This document shows positions 44,640-54,833 of a DNA stretch of 64,000 bases, in pieces (position 1 is the first letter of the stretch; each line of letters opens with the position of its first letter). Source of the stretch: Triticum aestivum (lineage: Eukaryota; Streptophyta; Magnoliopsida; Poales; Poaceae); NCBI RefSeq assembly GCF_018294505.1, contig NC_057809.1, forward strand, positions 422,056,233-422,120,232, in the 5' to 3' direction. The notes under the pieces are model-generated. The model was not told the origin of the DNA. It saw only the letters and a program-made list of their open reading frames with translations, and did no database searches. A program made the translations under genes and the position numbers.

Positions 44640-47600
44640 CTAATTTTCGCTAATGGTGTCCCCGAAGGGAGACTCTAAGCATTTGGCTCCGGCCAGTCTC
44701 CATTGCTCGATATTGCTCCTGATTGCTGTGAGAACATCATCCACCCGCGGTGTTTTTGCCCGAAACACACAGTGGTTCCTTTCCCTCCACAATTCCCAGG
44801 CGATCATGACGATCAGCAATCTGATTCCGCGCCTGTAAGCGGAAGCAGTCTTGTTGATGAGGAGTTGGCAAATCTGTGCCGAGCTGCTCAGAGACATCGT
44901 GACTGGTGCCAGCGAAGAGCAGCCTGACCAAGTAGCACATTCCCCCCAAACCCGGTGCGAGAAACTTCAGTCCCAGATGAGGTGTGTAGATGTTTCCAAG
45001 TTTCTGGTGCACAAAGGGCAAAAATAGCCATTGGGCCAACCTCTTCTCTGCAGTCTGTCGTTGCACCACAGTCGATCTCTTATCAAGAGCCACATGAACA
45101 TTTTGAGCTTGTTGGGAGCCCAGACCTTCCAGATGAAGCTGCTGTAGGCCGGGTTGGGGGCTTGCTGGCATTGCATCTGATAAGCTGATTTGGCAGTGTA
45201 TATTCCCTCGCGATTGAGCTTCCATGTGATTTCGTCTTCTTGATCAGGAGCCATGGCCATTGGCGCAGCGTCAAAGAGTCGCCACATCTGCAGAACTTGA
45301 GGGGCTATTGTTGTTGTATCGCCATGTTGTAAATCTGCAATCCACTGATCATTTGCAAGCGCCTCCCCAACCGATCTGTTCTTGCGCCTCGCATGAATGA
45401 ACAGAGCAGGGAAAGTTGTAGACAGCGGCTCATTTCCGATCCAGGTGTCCTTCCAGAAGTTGGTGCTTTTTCCATTGCCAACACGGATTGATGTCGCATT
45501 GGCAAACAGAGCCCTTTCATGATCGTCAGGAGTTGGGGACACGGCAACCCAAGGCTTCTCAGGCCTTGCCCATGCAAGCCATTGCCAGCGCATTCTCAGC
45601 GCACGATTGAATTTGAGCAGATCCAGGAGACCGAGGCCTCCACGATCTAGAGGGCAGCACACCTTGTCCCAGGATACTTTGCACTTTCCACCAGAGAGCT
45701 CGTCATCTTGTGCCCAAAGGAATCGTCTTCATGATTTGTCCATTTCCTTCAGAATCTTCTTCGGTATCTTCAGAGTAGTCATCGCAAAAGTTGGGAGAGT
45801 AGAGAGGACGCATCTGACGAGAACTCTTCTCCCTGCAATGTTAAGGAGTTTGCCCTTCCAGATAGCCAGCTGTGCTTTCAACCTATCGATCAGGAACTGG
45901 AAATGTACCATTCTGAGGCGAGTTCGCGAAATTGGGAGGCCCAGGTAAGTTATTGGGAAACTGACAATTTGACCACCGAAGCCCTGTAGTAGATCCGGCA
46001 CGTTCAGCTCCTCACAGCAGATTGCGACAACTGAAGATTTTCTTTGGTTCAGCTTCAGACCGGTGGCTTCTCTGAAACTATCCAACAGCTCTAGCAGCTT
46101 GCCCACCTCCTGCGCAGATGGGTTGGCGAAGATAACTGCATCGTCAGCATATAAGCTGACCCGCAAGCTTTGGCCGCGGCCCGGCAGGGGCGCTAGGACC
46201 CCAAGGTCAGATGCAGCAGCAAGCAGGTGGTGGAGCGGGTCGATTGCGATGATGAAGAGCAGGGGGGAGAGGGGGTCGCCCTGCCTTAACCCTTGCATAT
46301 GCCAGAATCGATCGCCCGGATCCCCATTTAGTAGTACTGAAGAGGAGGCCGGCGATAAGATGAGTGCGATCCAATCGCGCCATCTCGGTGGAAAACCCAG
46401 CTTTTGCATTAGCTCCAGGAGATAAGCCCAAGAGATAGAATCGAAAGCTTTTGCGATGTCTAACTTGAACAGGAGGGCCCTTTTTCTGCCAATGGAGCGC
46501 TCTGATGTAGCCCTACCCGTATTGGTAGCTTTCATGCAGGCCTTTTCCTTTCTGAAACGCCGTTTGTGCTGGGGAAATCAGGTCTTGAAGTCCAGGCGCT
46601 AGTCTCATGGATAGAACTTTTACAATCAACTTAGCAATGGAATAAATGAGGCTGATCGGACGAAAGTGACCCAACTCTGTTGCTCCATCCTTCTTCGGCA
46701 GCAAGGCAATGAAGGCAGTGTTCAGATCAGCAAAATTGCCACCCGCTAGGTTGTAGAACTTTTGGAAAACCTCCATGATATCTAGTTTGATAATGTGCCA
46801 ACATGATCTGAAGAACTTGCCAGTGAACCCATCCGGCCCAGGAGCTTTTTCGAATGGAGATGCCTTGATGGCCGCCCAGATTTCTTGCTCAGAGAAAGGA
46901 AGATCGATGCCTTGCAGGTCGACGGCTGGCAGCTGGAGCATGTCCCAGTAAAGTGTGCAGCTTCGATGCCAGGAGTCCCCGAGGCCGCGGGCGAAGTGAT
47001 CGAAGGCCAACTTAGCTTTCTCCCGTGGCTCTATGAAAATGGCGTCTCCGTGCTTGATCGAGTGGATGTAGTTTTTTCTACAACGTGAGAGGACACGGGC
47101 ATGAAAGAACTTTGAGTTTGCATCTCCTGCGCGGAGCCAAGAAATCCTGGAGGCCTGCTTCTTGCGAGCCCTTTCTATTGCTGCCAGCCCAAGAACCTTT
47201 AGTTTTAGCTGCTTCCTCAGGTGTAGCTCTTCAGGTGATAGCGGTCTGGCCTCCAGCACTGCATCCAGCCTCATGATGACCTCGTTGGCGATATGAAATT
47301 GAAGTTTTGCACCACCAAACAAACTTTTGCCCCACACCTTTAAGTCCACCGCAACTCTTTCCATTTTCTTCTTCAATCTGATGAACGGGCAGTCATGGCA
47401 GGCAGGCCTCTCCCAAGCATGCTGCACCGTCTCTTGGAAACGAGGAAAGATTGTCCAGAAGTTTTCGAATCTAAACCTTGCCCTGGTGACAGGCCTAACT
47501 CCATTAGCCAGCACCAGAGGGCAATGATCAGAGAACAAAGTGGAGGCCGCCATAAGCACAAAATTTGGGTGCATATCCTCCCATGCCAGGTTGAAGAAAA

Positions 47601-48213
47601 CCTTGTCGATGCTACAAAGAGTTGGATCCTCCCTCTCCCTGCTCCACGTAAATCTCCTATTTTTGCATTTAACCTCTTTTACCCCGGCGAGATCAATTGC
47701 TCTGCGGAAACGGCCCATCATTCTTCTGTTGATGTTGGAGTTGTTCTTGTCCCTAGCTTGGTAAATCATGTTGAAGTCGCCGTTCAGCATCCATGGCTCT
47801 GATGCAGCCGGCGCAACCGCAGCCAGCTCAGACAGAAAATTTGCTTTCTGCTGGTCATCCGTCGGCCCATATACTGTAGTCATCCAAAACGAGTGGCCGG
47901 TGCTAATGATCTGCACCTTGGCAGTGATGGAGAAACTAGCGATGATCTGATCCGTGATGTCGACAATCTGCTTGTCCCAAAAGATTGCCGCGCCCCCTCT
48001 TGTGCCCGCTGCCGGAAGCACCACGCAGCCCTGCAGAAGATTTCCCCCAACGTCGCGAGCCATTTCAGAAGTCCAAGCCCCTATTTTAGTTTCTTGTAGG
48101 TTTAGGATTGAGATCTTGTTTGCCTGCGCCGCCTCTCTAACCGCAGATCGTCTAGCTGACGCATTAAGTCCTCTAACATTCCACGACATAATCCTATAAT
48201 TTGCATCAATCAT
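44640..48213 (-). pseudogene. LINE ORF2 (endonuclease-reverse transcriptase), unit 2, best preserved copy
   Basis: The first 566 codons (48213-46513) are open. The APE-type endonuclease shows WNVRGLN at residues 11-17, Glu41 in LQETK, YGPTDD at 114-119, Asp146 and Asn148 in GDFN, and SDH at 228-230; SIDKV is kept at 201-205. The RT follows with KAPGPDGFTGKFF. A frameshift near 46530 leads to a second open part (46535-45729) with KLDIAKAFDSISW, GLRQGDPLSPLLFI and SLYADDAVIF. Stops at 45729 (Arg to stop) and 44967 (Cys to stop) break the C-terminal zinc-binding part, which ends at 44640. Confidence 0.84.
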
Positions 48214-48434
48214 GGAGACAGGGGAGTTCGCTTCGTCGACTATCCATTAAAACAGAGGGGTTACAACACACATTACATCGACCCAGGGGCACCGCCGGCC
48301 ACCAATAGGCCCAAAATCCCGGCGATGGCTAGAAACTGATCCTGCTGACTGAAGACTACACATGAAGACTAATCCTAACTCGAACTGGTCTAAAACCAGC
48401 CATCGACGAAGACTACTAAATAACACTAACATGA

Positions 48435-49751
48435 TCAAACTACATCCTCAACATCCGCGCCGGCCATCCCGACCGCGATTTCCAGTGCCTTACAGTCCAG
48501 TCCAGTGAGCTTTGTGATCGCCTTGATGTCGCTGCGGGACAGGGGCTCCTCGAAGCACTTGAGTAGGGCAGTCGCCGCCGATGGGGTCATCCGATCCTTT
48601 GGGCTGAGGCCGCCGAGTTTTTGGACGAGGCACAGCGCCGCGCGCTGGGCCATTGGCACAGTGCAGTCGGACGCGGCCTGACGCGCGCTTCGACGAGAAG
48701 GAGCAGAAGAGGCCCGCACTCTCGGGGGAGCTGATGAGCGCGGACGGGCAGGCGGAGCTGGTGGAGCATCGAGGATGGCCAATGAAGGGGGCCAGAACAG
48801 CTGATGTGGCCCGCCCACCTGACTGGTGCTTCCCTGCCCAGCGTCGATGTGGAGGCAGTCGACCTTCTGGGTGATGGCAGCGACATGGAAGCCTACAATA
48901 GCAGGAGCCGGGGTGGAAATGCATGGGCTACTGAGAGGGGCGTCGAGGCCGGCGATGCATGGCAGGATGTCATATTCCGGTAAGCCGTCAACGGCCCCAT
49001 GTCGAGTGGAAGCGCGCGTGGGGCGGTGAACGGCCACCATCCTCAAAGGCCAGCGGGGAAGTGAGCGCCTCGACCATGGCATTCTCGATCTACAGTTGCA
49101 TGACGTCGCTACGAGGTGGAGGCGAAAGGGCACGTCCGCCAGGGAAGGAGAAGAACTGGGCCACCGGGTCAGGCTCAGGCATGCCCAGGCGAGCGGCCTC
49201 GCGCGGGCGGAGTGGGAGCGGTGGGGTGGCCTTGAGGACGGGGCCCTCCTTTGCCTGCTTGCCATGGCCGTCGTGCCTGCGGTCGGAGGGGCCTTGTTGC
49301 GGTGCCGGGGAGCGGCCTCGACGACGTTAGTGGCCTTGCCCTTGGTGTGGCAAGAGTTGCCCAGAAAGGCGTCCTTCCAAGAGCGCCGCAGCCCACCTTG
49401 GTTGCCATCGCGGTCTGTGTTGCGGCGATCGACGACCGGAGGCCCGTCCCTGCATCCGGAGGCCGGCGCCCGCAAGGCCGCCCTCCTCCCTGGGGCCTGG
49501 CCGTCCTCGACGGCGGCGGCCCAGGAACCCGGCTCAGTCCGGAGGAAGGGGCGGTCATCATCATCATCAGAGGAGGAAGGGATACCGCTCTGGCCCGTGT
49601 GTGAGGAACGCGGCGAGAGCGGGGTCCAGTCCTCCATCCGATCCACGTGGATGAGCATATCGTAGCGGCGGACGCCCGGCGGAGGAGGGACGCGGCGATC
49701 AGGCGGGGAGTATCCAATGATCTCTTCGACGCGGCCCGCCCCCCTCTTGAG
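48435..49751 (-). pseudogene. LINE ORF1 C-terminal part, unit 2
   Basis: 407 codons are open from 49658 to 48435, the longest intact ORF1 reading in the window. It is rich in Pro, Ser and Arg and ends in the conserved tail KDRMTPSAATALLKCFEEPLS...KLTGLDCKALEIAVG. The CCHC-bearing N-terminus is lost at the duplication joint. Confidence 0.75.
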
Positions 49752-50366
49752 CGCCCGCCCGGATGTAACTTTTCGAGTAGATGATTTTTCATATAAAAAA
49801 CTTTTTCATCCGAGTTAGTATGCAAAAGTTATGCCCAATTTTACAAATTTCGGAGAGATTTTGCAAATAAAGTCAAAATTCACATTTGCAAATTTTCCCA
49901 ACAACTAGACCACATATCACATGGGAAACTTATTTTCTTTTATTTTTTTGACATTTCCATCATTTTCTTTTATTTTTTTTAAAACTGAAAAGGCGATCCA
50001 CAGGGGGGGTAGAGTTTGAAAATGGGACCTTTAGTACCGGTTCGTGGCACGAACCGGGACTAAAGGTCTCAACCCCATTAGTCCCGGTTCGTGCCTCAAA
50101 CCGGGACTAAAGGTCTAATCTTTAGTCCCGGTTTGAGGCACGAACCGGGACCAATGGTTGTGGGCCAGGAGCGAGGCCCATTGGTCCCGATTCATCCCAC
50201 CAACCGGGACCAAAAGGTCCAGATGAACCGGGACCAATGTCCCACGTGGCCTGGCCGGCCCCCTGGGCTCACGAACCGGGACTAATGCCCCCATTGGTCC
50301 CGGTTCTGGACTAAACCGGGACTAATGGGCTGACCCGGCCTGGACCAAAGCCCTGTTTTCTACTAG
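49752..50366 (-). mobile_element. CACTA transposon end fragment, unit 3, terminus deleted
   Basis: Same subterminal repeats as in units 1 and 2, with a shorter G run (~50003-50010). The terminal TG and the next nine bases are missing: the sequence passes from CTACTAG directly to TTTTACC, a deletion of 11 bp between two ACTAG copies. Confidence 0.75.
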
Positions 50367-51235
50367 TTTTACCATTGTCGAATTGTCTTGTGCATTGGGA
50401 TTCCGAGCCTGATCGGAGGGTCCCGCAATGGAGGGATGTCTCTGCGGATCATGAGCTTGTCAAGGGGTAAGTTGGGACACCCCTCCAGGGTTTAAACTTT
50501 TGAGAGCCGTGCCCGCGGTTATGTGGTAGATGGGAATTTGTTAATATCCGGTTGGAGTGAACTTGAAGTATACTCAATTAAAATACACCAATCGTGTGCG
50601 TAACCGTGATTGTCTCTTTTTGGGGAAGTTTGAGAGGAGAACACGGTTGGGTTATGTTTGAACGTAAGTAGTTCAGGGTCACTTATTGGTCATTACTAGT
50701 TTATGACCGCTTGTGTAGTTTCTCATCTCACTCTTGTACTCGTAAGTTAGCCACCACACTTGCTTAGTCGCTGCTGCAACCTCACCACTTATCCTTTCCT
50801 ACTCATTAAGCTTTGCTAATATTGATACCCATGGTAATGGGATTGATGAGTCCTCGTGGCTCACTGATTACTACAATAACAGTTGCAGGTGCAGGTAATG
50901 CAATGATCATGACGCGAGAGCGAGGTTTACTTGTTTTGGAGTTCTTGTTCTACTTCTCCTTCGTTCAGGGGATAGGTTCCTGGTCGGCAGCCTGGGCTAG
51001 CAGGGTGGATGTCGTTTGAGTTTCTGTTTGTGTTTCATCCGTAGTCGGATGTTCTTCTCATGTATGATGTATCGATGTATTCTTGTGACGTTTGTATGCC
51101 TCTTTGTATGTATCCCCAACTATTACATAATGGTACAATGTAATGATATCCACCTTGCAAAAGCATATCAATATGCGGTTCTATCCTTGGTGGGACCTTC
51201 GAGTTCCTTTAGGATAGAGTCACATATTGGGCGTG
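50367..51235 (+). repeat. Diverged chromovirus-type LTR fragment, uninterrupted, unit 3
   Basis: Gives the uninterrupted order of 1601-1724 + 9234-9988. Both insertion sites are seen empty: ACACC at 50477-50481 and TTAAA at 50492-50496. Confidence 0.65.
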
Positions 51236-51333
51236 ACAGGCACACTCTCCCCTTCTCATTGCTACGCATCTCCTAGATAGATCTTGCGTGATCGTAGGAA
51301 ATTTTTTGAAATTGCATGCTACGTTCCCCAAGA
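51236..51333. repeat. End fragment of another LTR, unit 3
   Basis: Counterpart of 9989-10085; the end reads CGTTCCCCAAGA, one base changed from the usual ...CCCCAACA. Confidence 0.55.
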
Positions 51334-53274
51334 GGATGTACATGCATGACAGAAAATGTGACCTAACAAACATGTATCATCACGGAAGTGGTATTTTTGT
51401 AGTGGGCCCAGTCATGCTCCAACTCAACATTAACTAAACACAATGCATAAGAATTACAATAGTGCTCTCCAATCGGTGCTTTAATGAGAAGGTGATGACT
51501 TTCAACAATAAAAGTAAATAGATAGGCATTTCGCAGAGGAGGCATGGATTTGCAAAGGTGCCAGAGCTCGAAGCTTAAAACAGAGATGAATATAATTTTG
51601 AGAAGTATGCTTTTCCTGTCAACGTCACAACCGAGATTTTTCAATATCTTCCATGCTAAACATATTATAGGCGGTTCCCTAGCGGAAAAGTAAAGTTTAC
51701 TCCCCCTCATCCAACAATCACAAGCCATGGCTAGCCGAATTCACGGGTGCCCTCCATACTTTCAACTTTCCAAGGGGGTTTGTTTCATTGTTTATATTAT
51801 TTTTGCATTTTGATCATAGTACTGGGCATCCCAATTACCAGTCACTCTCTCGTGCAATGACAAGTGAATAAACACTCATCGTGAGAATAACCCTCTTAGC
51901 ATGGAAGATGTTGACCGCCCCCTATCGCTCCGTGGGTGGTACAGGCACACAAAATAGATTGTTATTTGAAGGTTTAGAGTTGGCACATGCAAATTTACTT
52001 GGAACGGCAGATAAATACCGCAAATAGGTAGGTATGGTGGACTCATTTGGAATAATGTAGGATTAAAGAAGTGGATGCACAAGCAATATTCCTGCTTAGT
52101 ATAGGTGAAGTCTAGCAAATAGATTGAGGACCGACCAACCAAAGAGCGAAAATGGTCATAAACATGCATTGATAACAATCAACATTGAATGTGAGCATGA
52201 GTAGGATATAAAACACCATGAACATACATATCGTGGAGGCTTTGTTGGTTTTGAATCAACCACATGCGTGAACATGTGGCAATTCAAGCCACTTGAATTA
52301 TTCAGAGGAGGGTACCATCTTATCATACTACATCATAACCATTTTAATGCATGTTGACACTCAAGATAAATTATTATCCACTCCTAGTTGTTTAAGCATG
52401 TCATGAGCAACTATAATCTAATTATCATCATAAATATGTTTACTCATAAAAAACTGAATCAAGAACGATGAGCTAAACATATTTACAAAAACAAAAACAA
52501 GCAGAGTTTGTACCAGCTTTCCTTCACCTCAATCAACTCATCAAATTTCGTCATTATTGCCTTTCACTTGCATGACCAAACAATGAGAAAAATAATTCTA
52601 ATAATAATGCAAGTGTGCCATGGACTAAGCTGGAATCTACAAACATTTATTCAAAGGAGAAGACAATGTAATATGGGCTCTTTAATAGATCTATGATAAT
52701 GCATATGAGAGCCATTCAACATTTTCGTCGTGGTCTTCTCCTTAATTACGACAACTCAAAGAAAAGAAAAGAATTTCAGAGAAACACATTGAAATATTTT
52801 TGGAGTTTTTGTTTTTTCGGGGAAAGAAAATTAACGAAGGAAAAACAAAAGGCGAGAAAAACTATTTACACAAGAAAACTCCCAACAAGCAAAAGAAGAA
52901 ACGAGAAATCTTTTTGGGTTTATTTTAAGGCTACAACTAATTAAACAAGAATGAGAAACTGAAAACAAGAGAGAAATATTTTTTGTTTTTTTTATGTTTT
53001 TCAACCACACAAGAAGAAAGGAAAAGTGAAATTAACATGGATTATACAATGATAGAGGATGAACACCGACAACTGGAATGAAATGTGTGAACAAGAATGT
53101 AATGTCGATGAGAAATATGCACTCCCCCAAGCTTAGGCTTTTGGCCTAGCTTGGTAATCACCCTCGTTGGTCTGGATAATAATCAAAGTGATAGCTCGCG
53201 GAGGCTCTACGTGCAGCCTCCTCAGTCAGACTCACAACTTCTACTACTGCGTTGTAATCCCGTTCCTCGCTCGC
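51334..53274. other. Non-coding part of an Athila-like element, unit 3
   Basis: Counterpart of 10086-12262. No gene seen. The near-palindrome CCCCCAAGCTTAGGC-TTTTGGCCTAGCTTGGT lies near 53124-53157, just downstream (minus strand) of the Athila-like ORF. Confidence 0.55.
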
Positions 53275-54006
53275 TTAGACATAATTTCTTTGCTTGCTCT
53301 GAAAATCAAAGAGAGCAGGCGCAGGCAAAATAACAGAGATAACATGATGTTTATCAAATATTAAGTTATAATCATAGTTCTGAGATCTATCCTTAATAAA
53401 GTTATGGCACTGCATAGCCTCAAAGTATAAGTATTTACCAGGTAATATGAGGTCATTGAGCCTAGGTGAGATCCCTAGCTTTGCAGCTACGCGATAGGCA
53501 TAAATTCCTCCATATAAATGACCACTGCCCGCATTGCGGTGCAGCCGCCGTGCAACAATTTCCCCAAGATTATATGGTTTAAGGCATGTTAGTGCAGGGG
53601 CGCAAAGTGCACTATAGTCTTGCTTACTGGTGATGCAGTTTCCATTAAACAGTGCAAAGTAACGAATAGAAGGAAATTGGATGCTCTTTATTCTAGCTTG
53701 TGTGGATCCCATATCCTCGCCATTGCTATGACAATGAAGGAACATATCATAATCAGATTTTTGCGGTTCGCCAAGTGAACCCCAGTATGGAATTTTGCAT
53801 GCATCACCGAACTCTTCTAGGGACATACCATAGGATCTATCATATAGGTGAAACACGACCCTAGAGTTGCGAGAGTGATACTCAAACTCTTTATTGAATG
53901 ATTGGGTTAAATTGTAGTGTTGAGTGCACTTATCTGCAATGAAGGGAGCAAGCTCAGTGTTATGAATATATTGATCAAATTCTTCGTTAATACCAGCACC
54001 TATCAT
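53275..54006 (-). CDS. Athila-type retrotransposon ORF, longest copy, unit 3
   Basis: 243 codons are open from ATG at 54006. Sequence patterns FHLYDRSYGMSLEEFGDACKIPYWG, RIKSIQFPSIRYFALFNG, YNLGEIVARRLHRNAGSGHLYGGIY and RVAAKLGISPRLNDL resemble the ATHILA ORF-1 type protein (PF03078-like by memory). The real N-terminus is probably the ATG at 54108, but a TAA at 54034-54036 interrupts that reading, as in unit 1, so the stop predates the duplication. The protein has no membrane segment or catalytic motif I can name. It is most likely a remnant and not a working gene. Confidence 0.6.
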   Translation of the reverse strand: MIGAGINEEFDQYIHNTELAPFIADKCTQHYNLTQSFNKEFEYHSRNSRVVFHLYDRSYGMSLEEFGDACKIPYWGSLGEPQKSDYDMFLHCHSNGEDMGSTQARIKSIQFPSIRYFALFNGNCITSKQDYSALCAPALTCLKPYNLGEIVARRLHRNAGSGHLYGGIYAYRVAAKLGISPRLNDLILPGKYLYFEAMQCHNFIKDRSQNYDYNLIFDKHHVISVILPAPALFDFQSKQRNYV

Positions 54007-54278
54007 GAACTCGTCACACAGCCACTGACATGATTAGGCATCGGTAATTCGCGTCGAACTTGCCCTTGGTTCAACATACGCTTTCCGTACCGAGCTCTCG
54101 CTCGACATCCCTTCCGAGGACCTCCTCCTCGAAGAACTCCTCCTAAAGAAGTTCATATTCCTTATGAACAAATTTATGAAATTTTTGGGCCGCAAAATAA
54201 TATCAACAAAACTTCACAAGATTGATAGCAACTACTCATATGAATGTCTAGAGGCTATATCAAGCAAGCGCAGTGATT

Positions 54279-54663
54279 CTGTGCCCAGACTCATCTGCAC
54301 CCGATCAAAAAAATTCAAAACAAATATTAGAAACATTCAAAAAATCATATTTTTTATTCCTATGGTAGACAATTTATTGCGCGAGGTTCACTACAAATAT
54401 TAATTTATTTGGACATCTGAGTAACTCTTAGAAGAAAAAGAAAAATCGGGTCAAAACAGTACGTGAACAGTAAACTGTTTTATAGACTCTGAATTTGTCT
54501 TTTTTGCCGAGAGTTGCTCAGTTGTCCAAATCATATGAAAATTGGGTCGGACCTCATGCATCAAATTGTCTACCATGGGAAATGTTTTTGGAATTTTTGG
54601 AATTTTTCTAGTATTTGTTTTTAATTTTTTATTCAACACTGGTGCATATGAGCCCAGGCTCAG
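54279..54663. mobile_element. Foldback/MITE-like element, unit 3
   Basis: Same structure as 13033-13417, ending about 35 bp before the LINE target site. Confidence 0.65.
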
Positions 54664-54699
54664 AAAAGGATTTTCGATATCAAGCATTCAAACTACTTC

Positions 54700-54714
54700 A
54701 AACTTAAACAATTT
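54700..54714. repeat. LINE target-site duplication, left
   Basis: AAACTTAAACAATTT next to the poly-T of the LINE 3' end. It also exists at 13454-13468 and 44506-44520 in units 1 and 2. Confidence 0.85.
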
Positions 54715-54833
54715 TTTTGAAAGACCCGACAAATTGCCGACTTCATTGATTTAGCAGAAAGCAGTGGAAACATGAGATCAAGCGATCAGGTGGATGAAAA
54801 TGGAAAATACAGTTGTCCTCCCCTTTCTTGAGC

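Larger units (their letters stand above)
18701..49751. repeat. Tandem segmental unit 2 (~7.6 kb net, internally deleted)
   Basis: Same order as unit 1, interrupted by the 23,404-bp three-LTR chromovirus complex plus its 5-bp duplication. The net length is about 7.64 kb because about 2.57 kb of the Athila-like piece is missing at 44052-44055. The joint LINE ORF1/CACTA recurs at ~49751. Confidence 0.85.
44521..49751 (-). mobile_element. LINE (L1-type), 5'-truncated by duplication joint, unit 2
   Basis: The left target-site copy AAACTTAAACAATTT is at 44506-44520, followed by the poly-T. ORF2 and part of ORF1 follow on the minus strand. The cut at ~49751 is the same LINE position as in unit 1, with no right target-site copy. 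Confidence 0.8.
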
